DNA from: Gammaproteobacteria bacterium UBA3532
GTDB lineage: Bacteria; Pseudomonadota; Gammaproteobacteria; Enterobacterales; UBA3532
Direction: 5' to 3'
Length of the DNA: 6,710 bases
Assembly: GCA_002376965.1 (NCBI GenBank)
Contig: DFOV01000281.1
Coordinates: 1 to 6,710, forward strand
Numbering within the stretch: the first letter of the stretch is position 1; every line of letters begins with the position of its first letter. This document shows positions 1-6,710 of the stretch, one piece after another. Made by a program: the position numbers and the translations under genes. The notes beneath the pieces were generated by a model. It was given only the letters and a program-made list of their open reading frames with translations, was not told the origin of the DNA and did not search any database.

Positions 1-2
1 AA

Positions 3-1196
3 GAAAAATATGTCGGGCTGGACATTGGCGACATTGTAGGTGTTGCAGGTCAGCTCAAAAAATCGGGTAAGGGTGATTTGTTCGTTAACATGGAACGATA
101 CGCGTTGCTGACCAAGTCGCTGCGTCCATTACCTGAGAAATTTCATGGATTGGCGGATCAGGAAATTCGTTACCGCCAACGCTATCTCGACCTCATTATG
201 AACGATGAAAGCCGCAATACCTTTCTGGTTCGCTCAAAAGTGGTTGATGGGATCCGTCGCTTTTTAGTGGATCGAGGTTTTCTTGAAGTCGAAACGCCAA
301 TGATGCAGGTCATCCCTGGCGGCGCTACAGCACGGCCGTTTGTTACTCATCATAATGCGCTGGATATGCCTTTATATTTGCGTATTGCCCCTGAGCTTTA
401 TCTTAAACGCTTGGTGGTTGGTGGTTTTGAGCAAGTATTTGAAATCAATCGTAACTTCCGTAATGAAGGCCTGTCAACGCGCCATAACCCTGAATTTACC
501 ATGCTGGAGTTTTACTGGGCGTATCAAGACTATATCGCCATGATGGACATAACTGAAGCCATGTTGCGTCAGGTGACGCTCGACGTGCTTGGTACGTCGA
601 AAGTGAGTTATCAGGGTGAAGAGTACGACTTTGGCGCGCCGTTTGAACGGATCACCGTGTTTGACTCTATTCTTAAATTTAATCCAGACATCAGTGCAGA
701 AGATCTATCTGATTTGGAGCGAGCAAGAGCACTTTGCGCGCGACTGGAGATCCCGGTTAAACCCGGGTATGGCCTCGGCAAGTTGCAAATCGAAGTATTT
801 GAGAAAACGGTTGAGCACCGTCTCAAGCAGCCAACCTTTATCACCGCGTATCCAACCGAAGTTTCACCATTGGCGCGACGCAATGATGATGACCCCTTTG
901 TTACCGACCGCTTTGAGTTTTTTGTGGGTGGGCGCGAAATTGCTAACGGCTTCTCCGAGCTGAATGATGCTCAGGATCAGGCGGAGCGATTCCTACAGCA
1001 GGTTCAGGAAAAAGAAGCCGGTGATGATGAAGCGATGTTTTTTGATGAGGACTATGTGACGGCCCTTGAATATGGGTTGCCGCCAACAGCCGGAGAGGGT
1101 ATAGGAATCGATCGTTTGGTGATGTTGTTTACTGATTCTCCGTCCATTCGTGATGTATTGTTGTTCCCGCATATGCGACCACGAAGCGAAGGTTAA
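3..1196 (+). CDS. lysS: Lysyl-tRNA synthetase, class II (5'-truncated by window edge)
   Basis: This enzyme charges tRNA-Lys with lysine in the cytoplasm, using ATP. The reading frame is open from base 3 and gives 397 residues, against about 505 for the family, so roughly the first 100 residues (most of the OB-fold anticodon-binding domain) lie upstream. The TTG at 78 is an internal codon, not the start, because the upstream codons ([20 protein letters not shown]) match the end of the LysS OB-fold. All three class II motifs are present: motif 1 around [15 protein letters not shown] (about 280-325), motif 2 with FRNEG and RHNPEF (456-500), and motif 3 with [11 protein letters not shown] ending in [11 protein letters not shown] (1098-1180). 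The [14 protein letters not shown] and NGFSELND stretches are also typical. The last four residues, RSEG, are a slight extension over E. coli LysS. The identification is near certain. Confidence 0.98.
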   Translation, partial: EKYVGLDIGDIVGVAGQLKKSGKGDLFVNMERYALLTKSLRPLPEKFHGLADQEIRYRQRYLDLIMNDESRNTFLVRSKVVDGIRRFLVDRGFLEVETPMMQVIPGGATARPFVTHHNALDMPLYLRIAPELYLKRLVVGGFEQVFEINRNFRNEGLSTRHNPEFTMLEFYWAYQDYIAMMDITEAMLRQVTLDVLGTSKVSYQGEEYDFGAPFERITVFDSILKFNPDISAEDLSDLERARALCARLEIPVKPGYGLGKLQIEVFEKTVEHRLKQPTFITAYPTEVSPLARRNDDDPFVTDRFEFFVGGREIANGFSELNDAQDQAERFLQQVQEKEAGDDEAMFFDEDYVTALEYGLPPTAGEGIGIDRLVMLFTDSPSIRDVLLFPHMRPRSEG

Positions 1197-1222
1197 TTTT
1201 AACGCCTACATCATCGCCGTAT

Positions 1223-1227
1223 AGAGG
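1223..1227 (+). promoter_or_regulatory. Ribosome binding site of murJ
   Basis: AGAGG lies six bases before the ATG at 1234. It supports that start, which also matches the usual MurJ N-terminus. No hairpin or T-run separates it from the lysS stop, so murJ can be read from the lysS transcript. Confidence 0.7.
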
Positions 1228-1233
1228 TTCGTT

Positions 1234-2772
1234 ATGGCAAAAGGGCTTTTTCGATCGAGTGCTATTGTCAGTGTAGCGACCATGGCTTCTCGCGTACTAG
1301 GGTTAGTACGCGATGTAATTTTGGCTAATCTAATTGGGGCTGGGCTAAATGCCGATGTGTACTACTTCGCGCAAAAAATCCCCAATTTTTTGCGGCGACT
1401 ATTTGCAGAAGGCGCGTTTGCCCAAGCTTTTGTTCCTGTTTTATCTGAGTACTATACGCAACAGGACATAGGTAATACTCAGCGCCTTATTGCCAGCGTG
1501 GCGGGCACCTTGGGTCTAATTACCTTTGGTATTTCACTCTTTGCGGTTCTCTTTTCGCCGCTGGTGGTGGTGCTATTTGGTGCTGGCTTCATTGATGAAC
1601 CGCCAAAGGCCGAGTTGGCTGGTTGGTTGCTGAAAATAACCTTCCCTTATCTGTTTTTCATATCGCTAACCGCACTTTCCGGCTCGGTGCTGAATACCTT
1701 GGGCCAGTTTAGTGTTCCGGCTCTTAGTCCTGTTTTTCTCAATATCTGTATCATTACCTCAGCTTTATTTGTGGCTCCGCAGTTAGATGAGCCAACCTTC
1801 GCTTTGGCTTGGGCTATATTCGTAGGAGGCTTACTACAGCTTCTTTTTCAGCTTCCTTTTCTTTTAGCAAAAGGTATGTTGGGACGGCCAAGGTGGGGCT
1901 GGTCTGACCCAGGCGTGCAACGCATTCTAAAATTGATGCTACCGGCGCTGTTTGGGGTATCAGTCAGTCAGATCAACCTGTTACTCGATACCCAAATCGC
2001 CTCCTTTCTCGAAACAGGGAGTATTTCCTGGCTCTATTATGCCGACCGCTTGCTTGAGTTTCCGCTTGGTGTTTTTGGGATTGCCATTGCGACGGTTATA
2101 TTGCCAGCACTATCCAAGCAGATTTCAACCGAGAACACGGAACATTATCAGCGTACACTCGATTGGGGATTGCGAATGGTATGCCTGATTGGGATTCCGT
2201 CAGCGATTGGTTTGATGATTCTTGCTGAGCCGCTACTAATTACCTTGTTTCAATATGGACAATTTAGCGGGGACGATACCCTAAAATCCAGCTATAGCCT
2301 TATGGCATATGGCGCTGGCCTGATCTTCTTTATGTATATCAAGGTTCTGGCTCCAGGATTTTTCTCGCGCCAAGATACCAAAACACCGGTAAAAATCGGC
2401 GTCTATGCCATGATTGCCAATATGGTGTTTAACTTAATCTTAGTTTTTCCGTTTAAACACGTTGGTCTGGCAATGGCTACCACACTGTCTGCTGCATTGA
2501 ATGCATGGCTACTATACCATGGTCTTAGAAAGGCGGGGTTTTACTCACCACAATCGGGTTGGCTGCTTTTTGCTGGTCGCATTATTGTCGCCTGTGTGGT
2601 TCTGGTTTGGATCGTACACTACTTTTCACCCCAGCGAGACGTGTGGTTGGCCTACGCAGTATATGAGCGTGTTGTGAAGTTATTTATGTTGGTGGGAGCA
2701 GGGGTTGTAAGTTATGGCGCAGTCCTACTCCTACTGGGGCTGAGATCACGCCACTTTCGTTCGGCGCACTGA
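1234..2772 (+). CDS. murJ: Lipid II flippase MurJ (MviN family)
   Basis: MurJ moves the peptidoglycan precursor lipid II across the inner membrane and is normally essential. The 512-residue length equals that of E. coli MurJ (511), and the two align end to end. The protein is almost entirely hydrophobic segments, consistent with the 14 membrane helices of this MOP-superfamily transporter. The residues known to matter in E. coli MurJ are present, offset by two: R20 and R26 (SRVLGLVRD), D41 (LNADVYY), R54 (PNFLRRLFAEGAF) and R272 (YYADRLLEFP). Later family signatures include LFQYGQF, KVLAPGFFSRQDTKTPVKI and the GL(R)KAGFYSPQSGW stretch. It starts 37 bases after the lysS stop with a good ribosome binding site, suggesting co-transcription. 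No terminator is visible after its stop. The identification is near certain; only its position next to lysS is uncommon. Confidence 0.98.
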   Translation: MAKGLFRSSAIVSVATMASRVLGLVRDVILANLIGAGLNADVYYFAQKIPNFLRRLFAEGAFAQAFVPVLSEYYTQQDIGNTQRLIASVAGTLGLITFGISLFAVLFSPLVVVLFGAGFIDEPPKAELAGWLLKITFPYLFFISLTALSGSVLNTLGQFSVPALSPVFLNICIITSALFVAPQLDEPTFALAWAIFVGGLLQLLFQLPFLLAKGMLGRPRWGWSDPGVQRILKLMLPALFGVSVSQINLLLDTQIASFLETGSISWLYYADRLLEFPLGVFGIAIATVILPALSKQISTENTEHYQRTLDWGLRMVCLIGIPSAIGLMILAEPLLITLFQYGQFSGDDTLKSSYSLMAYGAGLIFFMYIKVLAPGFFSRQDTKTPVKIGVYAMIANMVFNLILVFPFKHVGLAMATTLSAALNAWLLYHGLRKAGFYSPQSGWLLFAGRIIVACVVLVWIVHYFSPQRDVWLAYAVYERVVKLFMLVGAGVVSYGAVLLLLGLRSRHFRSAH

Positions 2773-2787
2773 CAAGTGTTCGTGTGC

Positions 2788-2842
2788 CGTTCTTAGGCGA
2801 TACTGTCGTTCTAGGCGATACCGTCGTTTTAGGCAATACTGT
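2788..2842. repeat. Three tandem 18-19 bp repeats between murJ and the HicB-like gene
   Basis: Three head-to-tail copies are visible: CGTTCTTAGGCGATACTGT (2788-2806), CGTTCTAGGCGATACCGT (2807-2824) and CGTTTTAGGCAATACTGT (2825-2842). Copies two and three are 18 bases; the first carries one extra T. Copies differ from each other at only two to four positions. The third copy overlaps the last codons and the stop of the minus-strand gene. Read on the minus strand in that gene's frame, each copy repeats a Ser/Gly-Ile-Ala-stop ending. The repeats do not fold into a hairpin and have no T-run, so they do not look like a terminator. Their role is unknown. Confidence 0.9.
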
Positions 2843-3095
2843 GCAAGGCGGTCAGAGATACCTTGCGTAACTCGCTATTGGGGTGGCTAAGATTAGTTGG
2901 CTTTGGCAGGTCTTGTGAAGGTAGTTGTGTACCTTCACAAAGGTGTTGGTCGATCATCGCATTGATGCTTACTTGGGCTTGGCTAAAAGCTTCTTCTGAC
3001 GAACTGGCGTGTATGCCTGATGGTGTGATGCCTAACGTATCGGCGATGTAATCGTTGACGTTCCGCTGTCTAATTTCTACAAAATAATCCATCAT
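2829..3095 (-). CDS. Small HicB-like protein, possible orphan antitoxin
   Basis: The 88-residue product is not one I can name exactly. Residues 2-61 fit the HicB/UPF0150 pattern: a short N-terminal strand (MDYFVEI), a D-Y-x-A strand at 15-18, an L-G-x-x-x-x-G turn at 21-27, an A-S-S-S-E-E-A start of a helix at 30-36, then a helix running through IDQHL (48-52) and a G-x-x-L-P ending (55-59). HicB proteins with this partial RNase H fold neutralise the HicA mRNA-cleaving toxin. The usual glycine-cysteine after the turn is replaced by Gly-Ile. Residues 62-88 are short and polar; I see no ribbon-helix-helix or helix-turn-helix DNA-binding domain. No HicA-like frame (small, with GSHH-type motif) occurs on either strand nearby. 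Two adjacent ATG codons begin the gene and AAGGG lies ten bases before the first. It could also be a free-standing domain with another partner. Confidence 0.6.
   Translation of the reverse strand: MMDYFVEIRQRNVNDYIADTLGITPSGIHASSSEEAFSQAQVSINAMIDQHLCEGTQLPSQDLPKPTNLSHPNSELRKVSLTALHSIA
2913..2940. repeat. Perfect 11-bp inverted repeat inside the HicB-like gene
   Basis: TTGTGAAGGTA (2913-2923) and TACCTTCACAA (2930-2940) are exact reverse complements separated by six bases. The element falls on the minus-strand codons for residues around H51 to S60. It can form a stem-loop in RNA from either strand. No T-run follows on either side, so it does not resemble an intrinsic terminator. Confidence 0.85.
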
Positions 3096-3105
3096 TGTTG
3101 GTTCA

Positions 3106-3110
3106 CCCTT
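3106..3110 (-). promoter_or_regulatory. Ribosome binding site of the HicB-like gene
   Basis: On the minus strand AAGGG lies ten bases before the ATG at 3095 and thirteen before the second ATG at 3092. It favours the first ATG and is one reason to accept this small gene as real. Confidence 0.5.
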
Positions 3111-3192
3111 GTCTGATTTGTGGCGATGCGCCTATTACCAACCAGTATTCAGCTTGATTGATGAGCTCTACGTGGTTATTAAGCGCAGATTA

Positions 3193-3225
3193 CGGTTAGT
3201 TCCGTTAACCGGTTCACAAAGTATA
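3193..3225 (-). promoter_or_regulatory. Possible promoter -10 and operator for the HicB-like gene
   Basis: On the minus strand a good -10 hexamer, TATACT (3225-3220), is followed at once by an inverted repeat: TAACCG (3206-3211) and CGGTTA (3193-3198) on the plus strand, seven bases apart. The 8-bp palindrome AACCGGTT (3207-3214) overlaps it, about where transcription would begin. The -35 region is only A/T-rich, with no clear hexamer. An operator over the start site would fit self-repression, but that is inference from position alone. The leader to the ATG would be about 115 bases. Confidence 0.3.
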
Positions 3226-3309
3226 GTTTACGCTTTCCAAAAAATTTTGCGTAGCAGCAGATCAAGGAATATGCTGTCAGCGAAAATAAGCTGAGTGTAA
3301 GATTATGGC

Positions 3310-4644
3310 TTACCCTCCTTGATAAAATGTCGTAATAACACGCGTGAGATAATGGTGATCCAAGGTACCGCACGACTCTCGAAGACTGTGCATGGACCAC
3401 ATAGGATTGCCCACATCAACGGTTAGAATCCCAAGTTGCGAGCTGGCAAGAGGGCCTAAGGTGCTACCGCAAGCCAGATCGGTACGATGAATTGCTAATT
3501 GATAAGGTACATTGGCTTTCTTACATAGTTGCTGAAAAAACGCGACAGAAGGTGCATCACTGGCGTAGCGTTGATTGGCATTAATTTTTATTGCTGGCCC
3601 GTGGTTCACCTTCAATTTGTGTTCGGGCTCATAAAACTTGGAATGACTTGGGTGGTAGGCATGACTCATATCGGCGCTGATCATTTTCGATTTGGCCAGG
3701 CTGGCGCGATAGGTGTCCTCCGATAGTTTTAGGTGTTCGCGAAGTCGCTGCAAAACATCGCCTAGAAAAGGGCCATCCGCACCTTTAAAGCTTTGGCTAC
3801 CAATCTCTTCGTGGTCAAACAGCGCTAAAATATTGATCTGGTTATCGGGTGCTTGGGTGTCTAGAAACCCTGACAATAGAGCATGACATGAAGCGAGATT
3901 GTCTAACTGGCTATTGGCATAGAATTCCTGGCTCTTCCCCCAACGAGATCCTTGTTGTGTATCAAATACGCAGATATCCCAGCTTTCGATAGCTGATGCT
4001 GGGAGTGATGTTTGGTTATCTTTGTTAAGCAGCTCGGCTAGCCAGCTCTTGAAGTTTAGGGTGTCGCTCAGATCTGCTTGGGTGCACAGCAGCGGTATTT
4101 CGGTTTGTTTATCAAAACGTAAACCTTGTTCATTCACCTCTCGATTTAAATGAATAGCGAGGGTAGGGAGGCGCAAGCTGGCGTCGGACTGCCGAAATAG
4201 CAAGTTATGTAAGTCGCCATTTTGTTCAACCGTGACTCGGCCCGCCATGGCCAGATCGCGATCGGCACAGGTAGCGATCATCAATCCGCCATAGACTTCG
4301 ACGCCAAGAAAAGATAAGTCGTCTTTACGAATGACAGGATTGGGTTTAATCCTTAGACAAGGAGAGTCGGTGTGTGCTGCACTGATGTTGAACCGAGGGA
4401 TTTGATCGAGTTGAGAGGGCAACGAAAAAGCAACTATCGACGACTCACCGCGAATGACGTAGTATTTCCCGCCGTGTTGGAGCTGCCAGCCACTACTCTC
4501 ATCTAAGCGCGTATATCCTTGCTGATTGAGTAATGAGGCTGCTTGCTCAACGGCATGCCATGGTGAAGGGCTGGCATTAATAAATTGATCGAGCTGTTTT
4601 ATGGTGTCGTTAGGGATACTGCTTTTTTGCTGATGACTGGACAT
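3310..4644 (-). CDS. apeB: M18 family aminopeptidase (aspartyl aminopeptidase type)
   Basis: This is a cytoplasmic metallo-aminopeptidase that removes N-terminal residues, classically acidic ones, and assembles into large dodecamers in known family members. From the ATG at 4644 it has 444 residues, close to the family's 425-435. The metal-binding set is complete: H in AAHTDSP (residue 91 of this start), D in NSQLDNLAS (248), the E-E pair in FDHEEIGS (279-280), D in SADMSHAYHP (325) and H in MHSLRE (419). KINANQRYASD and RTDLACGSTLGPL are further M18 signatures. The frame stays open to an ATG at 4728, which would add 28 residues; I prefer 4644 because AGG lies five bases before it, the homologous Pseudomonas protein begins near there, and the extra segment resembles no M18 domain. 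An oddity is Cys-Ala in place of the common Trp-Phe just before the DRDL motif. It is divergent from hrpA. Confidence 0.93.
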   Translation of the reverse strand: MSSHQQKSSIPNDTIKQLDQFINASPSPWHAVEQAASLLNQQGYTRLDESSGWQLQHGGKYYVIRGESSIVAFSLPSQLDQIPRFNISAAHTDSPCLRIKPNPVIRKDDLSFLGVEVYGGLMIATCADRDLAMAGRVTVEQNGDLHNLLFRQSDASLRLPTLAIHLNREVNEQGLRFDKQTEIPLLCTQADLSDTLNFKSWLAELLNKDNQTSLPASAIESWDICVFDTQQGSRWGKSQEFYANSQLDNLASCHALLSGFLDTQAPDNQINILALFDHEEIGSQSFKGADGPFLGDVLQRLREHLKLSEDTYRASLAKSKMISADMSHAYHPSHSKFYEPEHKLKVNHGPAIKINANQRYASDAPSVAFFQQLCKKANVPYQLAIHRTDLACGSTLGPLASSQLGILTVDVGNPMWSMHSLRESCGTLDHHYLTRVITTFYQGG

Positions 4645-4818
4645 AGTTGCCTGCTGGTAAGAATAAGTATTTTCATTTACGCCACCTAAGTCGCTCTCTG
4701 TCATTTTTCGACTTATATCGAGATGCAAAATGCCAGTAGCGAGTAGCTTAGATTAGCTTATCATGATATGTATTTTTAACTCAAAGATCCTTCGATTAGA
4801 GAACAGCTGTCCGAAAGA
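4645..4818. promoter_or_regulatory. Divergent apeB-hrpA promoter region
   Basis: Both flanking genes must be transcribed outward from this 174-base, A/T-rich spacer. It contains the perfect 10-bp palindrome TATCATGATA (4759-4768). TAGCTTA occurs twice, at 4744 and 4754, exactly ten bases apart. For apeB a possible minus-strand promoter is TTGAGT (4784-4779), a 16-base gap, then GATAAG (4762-4757); both hexamers are only partial matches. For hrpA the T/A-rich stretch 4766-4779 may hold a -10, but I cannot name a -35. Individual sites are uncertain; that the spacer is regulatory follows from gene orientation. Confidence 0.45.
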
Positions 4819-6710
4819 ATGAATAAGATGAACTCATCACTTGAGCAAGCCATAGAGCTATGCCAAACGCGTCAGACATACAGACTAAAACAGGCTGCGA
4901 AAAGGGCCGCTGGATCGCCGGATGAAAAGTTACTTCAGCGCATTGAGCGGTCGCTTGAACAGACCAAAGCGCGTCGGGCACGGATCCCAACCATAGACTA
5001 CGATAGCGAGCTGCCAGTTGTTCAGGCACGAGAAAAGATTAAGTCGTTGCTGGCAGGCCATCAAGTGGTTGTCATTGCTGGTGAAACTGGCTCGGGTAAG
5101 ACCACGCAGTTACCTAAGATTTGTCTTGAATTAGGGCTGGGTGGCCGTGGCTTGATTGGCCATACTCAGCCGCGTCGTATCGCCGCACGCTCAGTGGCAT
5201 CTCGTATCGCTGAAGAGCTGAAAAGTCAGCTTGGGGATCTTGTTGGATATAAAATTCGCTTTAATGAAAAAGGCTCCTCGAAAAGCCTTATTCGCTTGAT
5301 GACAGATGGCATATTACTGGCTGAAATTCAAAGCGATCCCTACCTGAATGACTATGAAGTCTTGATCATTGATGAGGCGCATGAGCGGAGTCTTAATATT
5401 GATTTTCTTCTGGGGTACCTGAAGAGGATACTTCCAAAACGCCCAGATCTAAAAGTCATTATCACCTCAGCGACGATAGATCCTGAACGCTTCTCCAATC
5501 ACTTTTCTAATGCGCCAATTCTTCAGGTAGAAGGACGAACCTATCCAGTTGAAACCCGCTACCGCCCATTCATAGAAGATGATGATATCGATATTAATCA
5601 AGCCATCGCGATGGGTGTTGATGAACTCCATGACGAGGGGAAGGGTGATATTTTGGTATTCTTGCCTGGCGAGCGCGACATTCGTGATGCTTATGACTAT
5701 CTGCAAAAGCAATATCAACGTAAGTACGAAGTGTTGCCACTGTATGCTCGCTTAAGCCAAACTCAACAGCAAGCGATTTTCCACCCTTCCAGCTCCAAGT
5801 CACGCATTATACTGGCGACAAATGTGGCTGAAACATCTGTTACTGTGCCAGGTATCCGCTATGTTATTGATAGTGGTTTAGCCAGAATCAGTCGTTATAG
5901 TCACCAGAGCCATGTTCAGCGATTACCGATCGAGCGAGTATCGCAAGCGAGTGCTAATCAGCGAAAAGGACGCTGTGGCAGGTTGGGACCAGGTATCTGT
6001 ATTCGTCTGTATGATGAAGACGATTTTGTGCAGCGCCCTGAGTTTACCGAGCCAGAGATCCTGCGTACAAATCTGGCTTCGGTTATTTTGCAGATGGCTA
6101 ACTTGCGCCTCGGAAGTATCGACAAATTTGGTTTTATCGATCCGCCTGAGTCTCGCGCTATTAAAGAAGGCATAAAGCTGCTGGAAGAAATTGGGGCGAT
6201 AAAAAAGCGGCATGATATTACTGCTATTGGACGTAAACTGTCCCGTTTGCCGCTGGACCCGCGCTTATCAAGGGTGCTTATCGCTGCTGAATCCCATCAA
6301 TGTTTACGTGAGCTACTGGTGATTGTTAGTGGACTGGCGATTCAAGATCCAAGGGAGCGTCCGCAGGAATTTCAGCAGAAGTCCGATGAGTTGCACCGTC
6401 GCTTTAATGATGCCAAGTCCGACTTTATCGCTTTTCTCAACCTGTGGAACTACATTCAGCTACAAATGAAGGAACTGAGTCGGAACAAGTTCAGGCAGCT
6501 ATGTATCAAGGAGTTTATTAACTATCGCCGGGTTTTGGAGTGGTTTGATGTGCATCAACAGCTAGTCGAGTTGGTGGGCGAGCTTGAGCTGAAAGAAAAT
6601 ACTAACGTTGCTGAATATGAGGCGATCCATCGCGCCATTATCGAAGGCTATTTGGGGCAAATCGCTCAGCAGGATGAAGGGCGGATCTACCGAACGGCCA
6701 AGGGTAGGCA
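4819..6710 (+). CDS. hrpA: ATP-dependent RNA helicase HrpA, DEAH box (3'-truncated by window edge)
   Basis: HrpA is a DEAH/RHA-family RNA helicase that in E. coli acts on stalled ribosomes and mRNA. About 630 residues are visible of roughly 1300; the rest lies beyond the window. Motifs in order: GETGSGKT (Walker A, residues 88-95, K94), TQPRR (Ia, from 116), DEAH (185-188), SAT (217-219), the ATNVAETS motif V, and QRKGRCGR (motif VI, 381-388). Then come the winged-helix part (NLASVILQMANLRLG) and the ratchet domain (LPLDPRLSRVL, QDPRERP, HRRFNDAKSDF), as in E. coli HrpA. The sequence ends before the downstream OB-fold region and the long HrpA-specific tail. Two in-frame ATGs, 4819 and 4828, are possible starts; both have weak purine-rich sequence ahead, and an in-frame stop at 4777 excludes starts further upstream. 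HrpB is ruled out by the near-identical HrpA motifs and N-terminus. Divergent from apeB. Confidence 0.96.
   Translation, partial: MNKMNSSLEQAIELCQTRQTYRLKQAAKRAAGSPDEKLLQRIERSLEQTKARRARIPTIDYDSELPVVQAREKIKSLLAGHQVVVIAGETGSGKTTQLPKICLELGLGGRGLIGHTQPRRIAARSVASRIAEELKSQLGDLVGYKIRFNEKGSSKSLIRLMTDGILLAEIQSDPYLNDYEVLIIDEAHERSLNIDFLLGYLKRILPKRPDLKVIITSATIDPERFSNHFSNAPILQVEGRTYPVETRYRPFIEDDDIDINQAIAMGVDELHDEGKGDILVFLPGERDIRDAYDYLQKQYQRKYEVLPLYARLSQTQQQAIFHPSSSKSRIILATNVAETSVTVPGIRYVIDSGLARISRYSHQSHVQRLPIERVSQASANQRKGRCGRLGPGICIRLYDEDDFVQRPEFTEPEILRTNLASVILQMANLRLGSIDKFGFIDPPESRAIKEGIKLLEEIGAIKKRHDITAIGRKLSRLPLDPRLSRVLIAAESHQCLRELLVIVSGLAIQDPRERPQEFQQKSDELHRRFNDAKSDFIAFLNLWNYIQLQMKELSRNKFRQLCIKEFINYRRVLEWFDVHQQLVELVGELELKENTNVAEYEAIHRAIIEGYLGQIAQQDEGRIYRTAKGR

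Larger units (their letters stand above)
3096..3309. other. Spacer between apeB and the HicB-like gene
   Basis: These 214 bases hold no convincing gene. Open frames on both strands here lack family signatures and a ribosome binding site, and one starts only with TTG. The stretch contains the ribosome binding site and a possible promoter for the HicB-like gene. Near the apeB stop there are two weak 5-bp stems (3277-3294 and 3297-3313), neither followed by a T-run, so a terminator for apeB cannot be called. Confidence 0.6.

Noticed and set aside
2843..2866. GCAAGG and CCTTGC, a 6-bp stem with a 12-base loop, considered as the murJ terminator.
   Set aside because: The loop is large, the stem short, and no T-run follows on either strand.
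2790..2870. On the plus strand the tandem repeats read as LGDTVV-LGDTVV-LGNTVQ, resembling hexapeptide repeats of left-handed beta-helix proteins.
   Set aside because: The frame differs from murJ, has no start with a ribosome binding site and stops at 2868. Any 18-base repeat gives a six-residue peptide repeat, so this is a by-product.
2926..2939. TGTGT...TCACA inside the inverted repeat, resembling a CRP site.
   Set aside because: The gap is four bases (or sixteen for the outer TGTGA/TCACA pair), not the six CRP needs, and it lies inside a gene.
2863..3051. Plus-strand open frame of 62 codons opposite the HicB-like gene.
   Set aside because: It shows no recognisable domain, while the opposite strand has a HicB-like pattern and a ribosome binding site.
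3109..3294. Plus-strand open frame in the spacer, examined as a possible HicA toxin.
   Set aside because: It starts with TTG and lacks the small basic double-stranded-RNA-binding pattern and catalytic histidine motif of HicA.
3179..3400. Minus-strand open frame overlapping the apeB 3' end, also examined as a toxin partner.
   Set aside because: Most of its first third overlaps apeB in another frame and it has no family signature; it appears to be a shadow.
5467..6213. Several minus- and plus-strand open frames within hrpA.
   Set aside because: All lie inside the continuous HrpA frame, which carries every helicase motif; none shows a domain of its own.

Overview
The window comes from a gammaproteobacterial chromosome. 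The lysyl-tRNA synthetase, MurJ and HrpA products can be followed almost residue by residue against the Escherichia coli proteins. The M18 aminopeptidase resembles Pseudomonas ApeB. Base composition looks moderate by eye, around half G+C. The genus cannot be fixed from sequence alone; a marine or environmental gammaproteobacterium is a reasonable inference.

Layout. Bases 3-1196 (+) hold the 3' part of lysS, with the start lying upstream of the window. After 37 bases and a clear ribosome binding site comes murJ (1234-2772, +), the lipid II flippase; the two are probably co-transcribed. Converging on murJ is a small gene (2829-3095, -) whose 88-residue product looks like a HicB-type antitoxin domain without a HicA toxin beside it. 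Three tandem 18-base repeats lie between murJ and this gene and include its stop codon. A 214-base spacer with a possible promoter and inverted repeat follows. Next is apeB (3310-4644, -), an M18 metallo-aminopeptidase. It is transcribed divergently from hrpA (4819 to the window end, +), a DEAH-box RNA helicase cut off at about residue 630 of roughly 1300.

Function. Four of the five genes are housekeeping functions: translation (lysS), peptidoglycan precursor export (murJ), peptide turnover (apeB) and RNA/ribosome maintenance (hrpA). They form no single pathway. The accessory-looking part is 2773-3309, with the solitary HicB-like gene, the stop-codon-bearing repeats, an 11-bp perfect inverted repeat inside that gene, and a possible self-regulated promoter. 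I do not see a convincing new multi-gene system; that short stretch is the only place worth a closer look.
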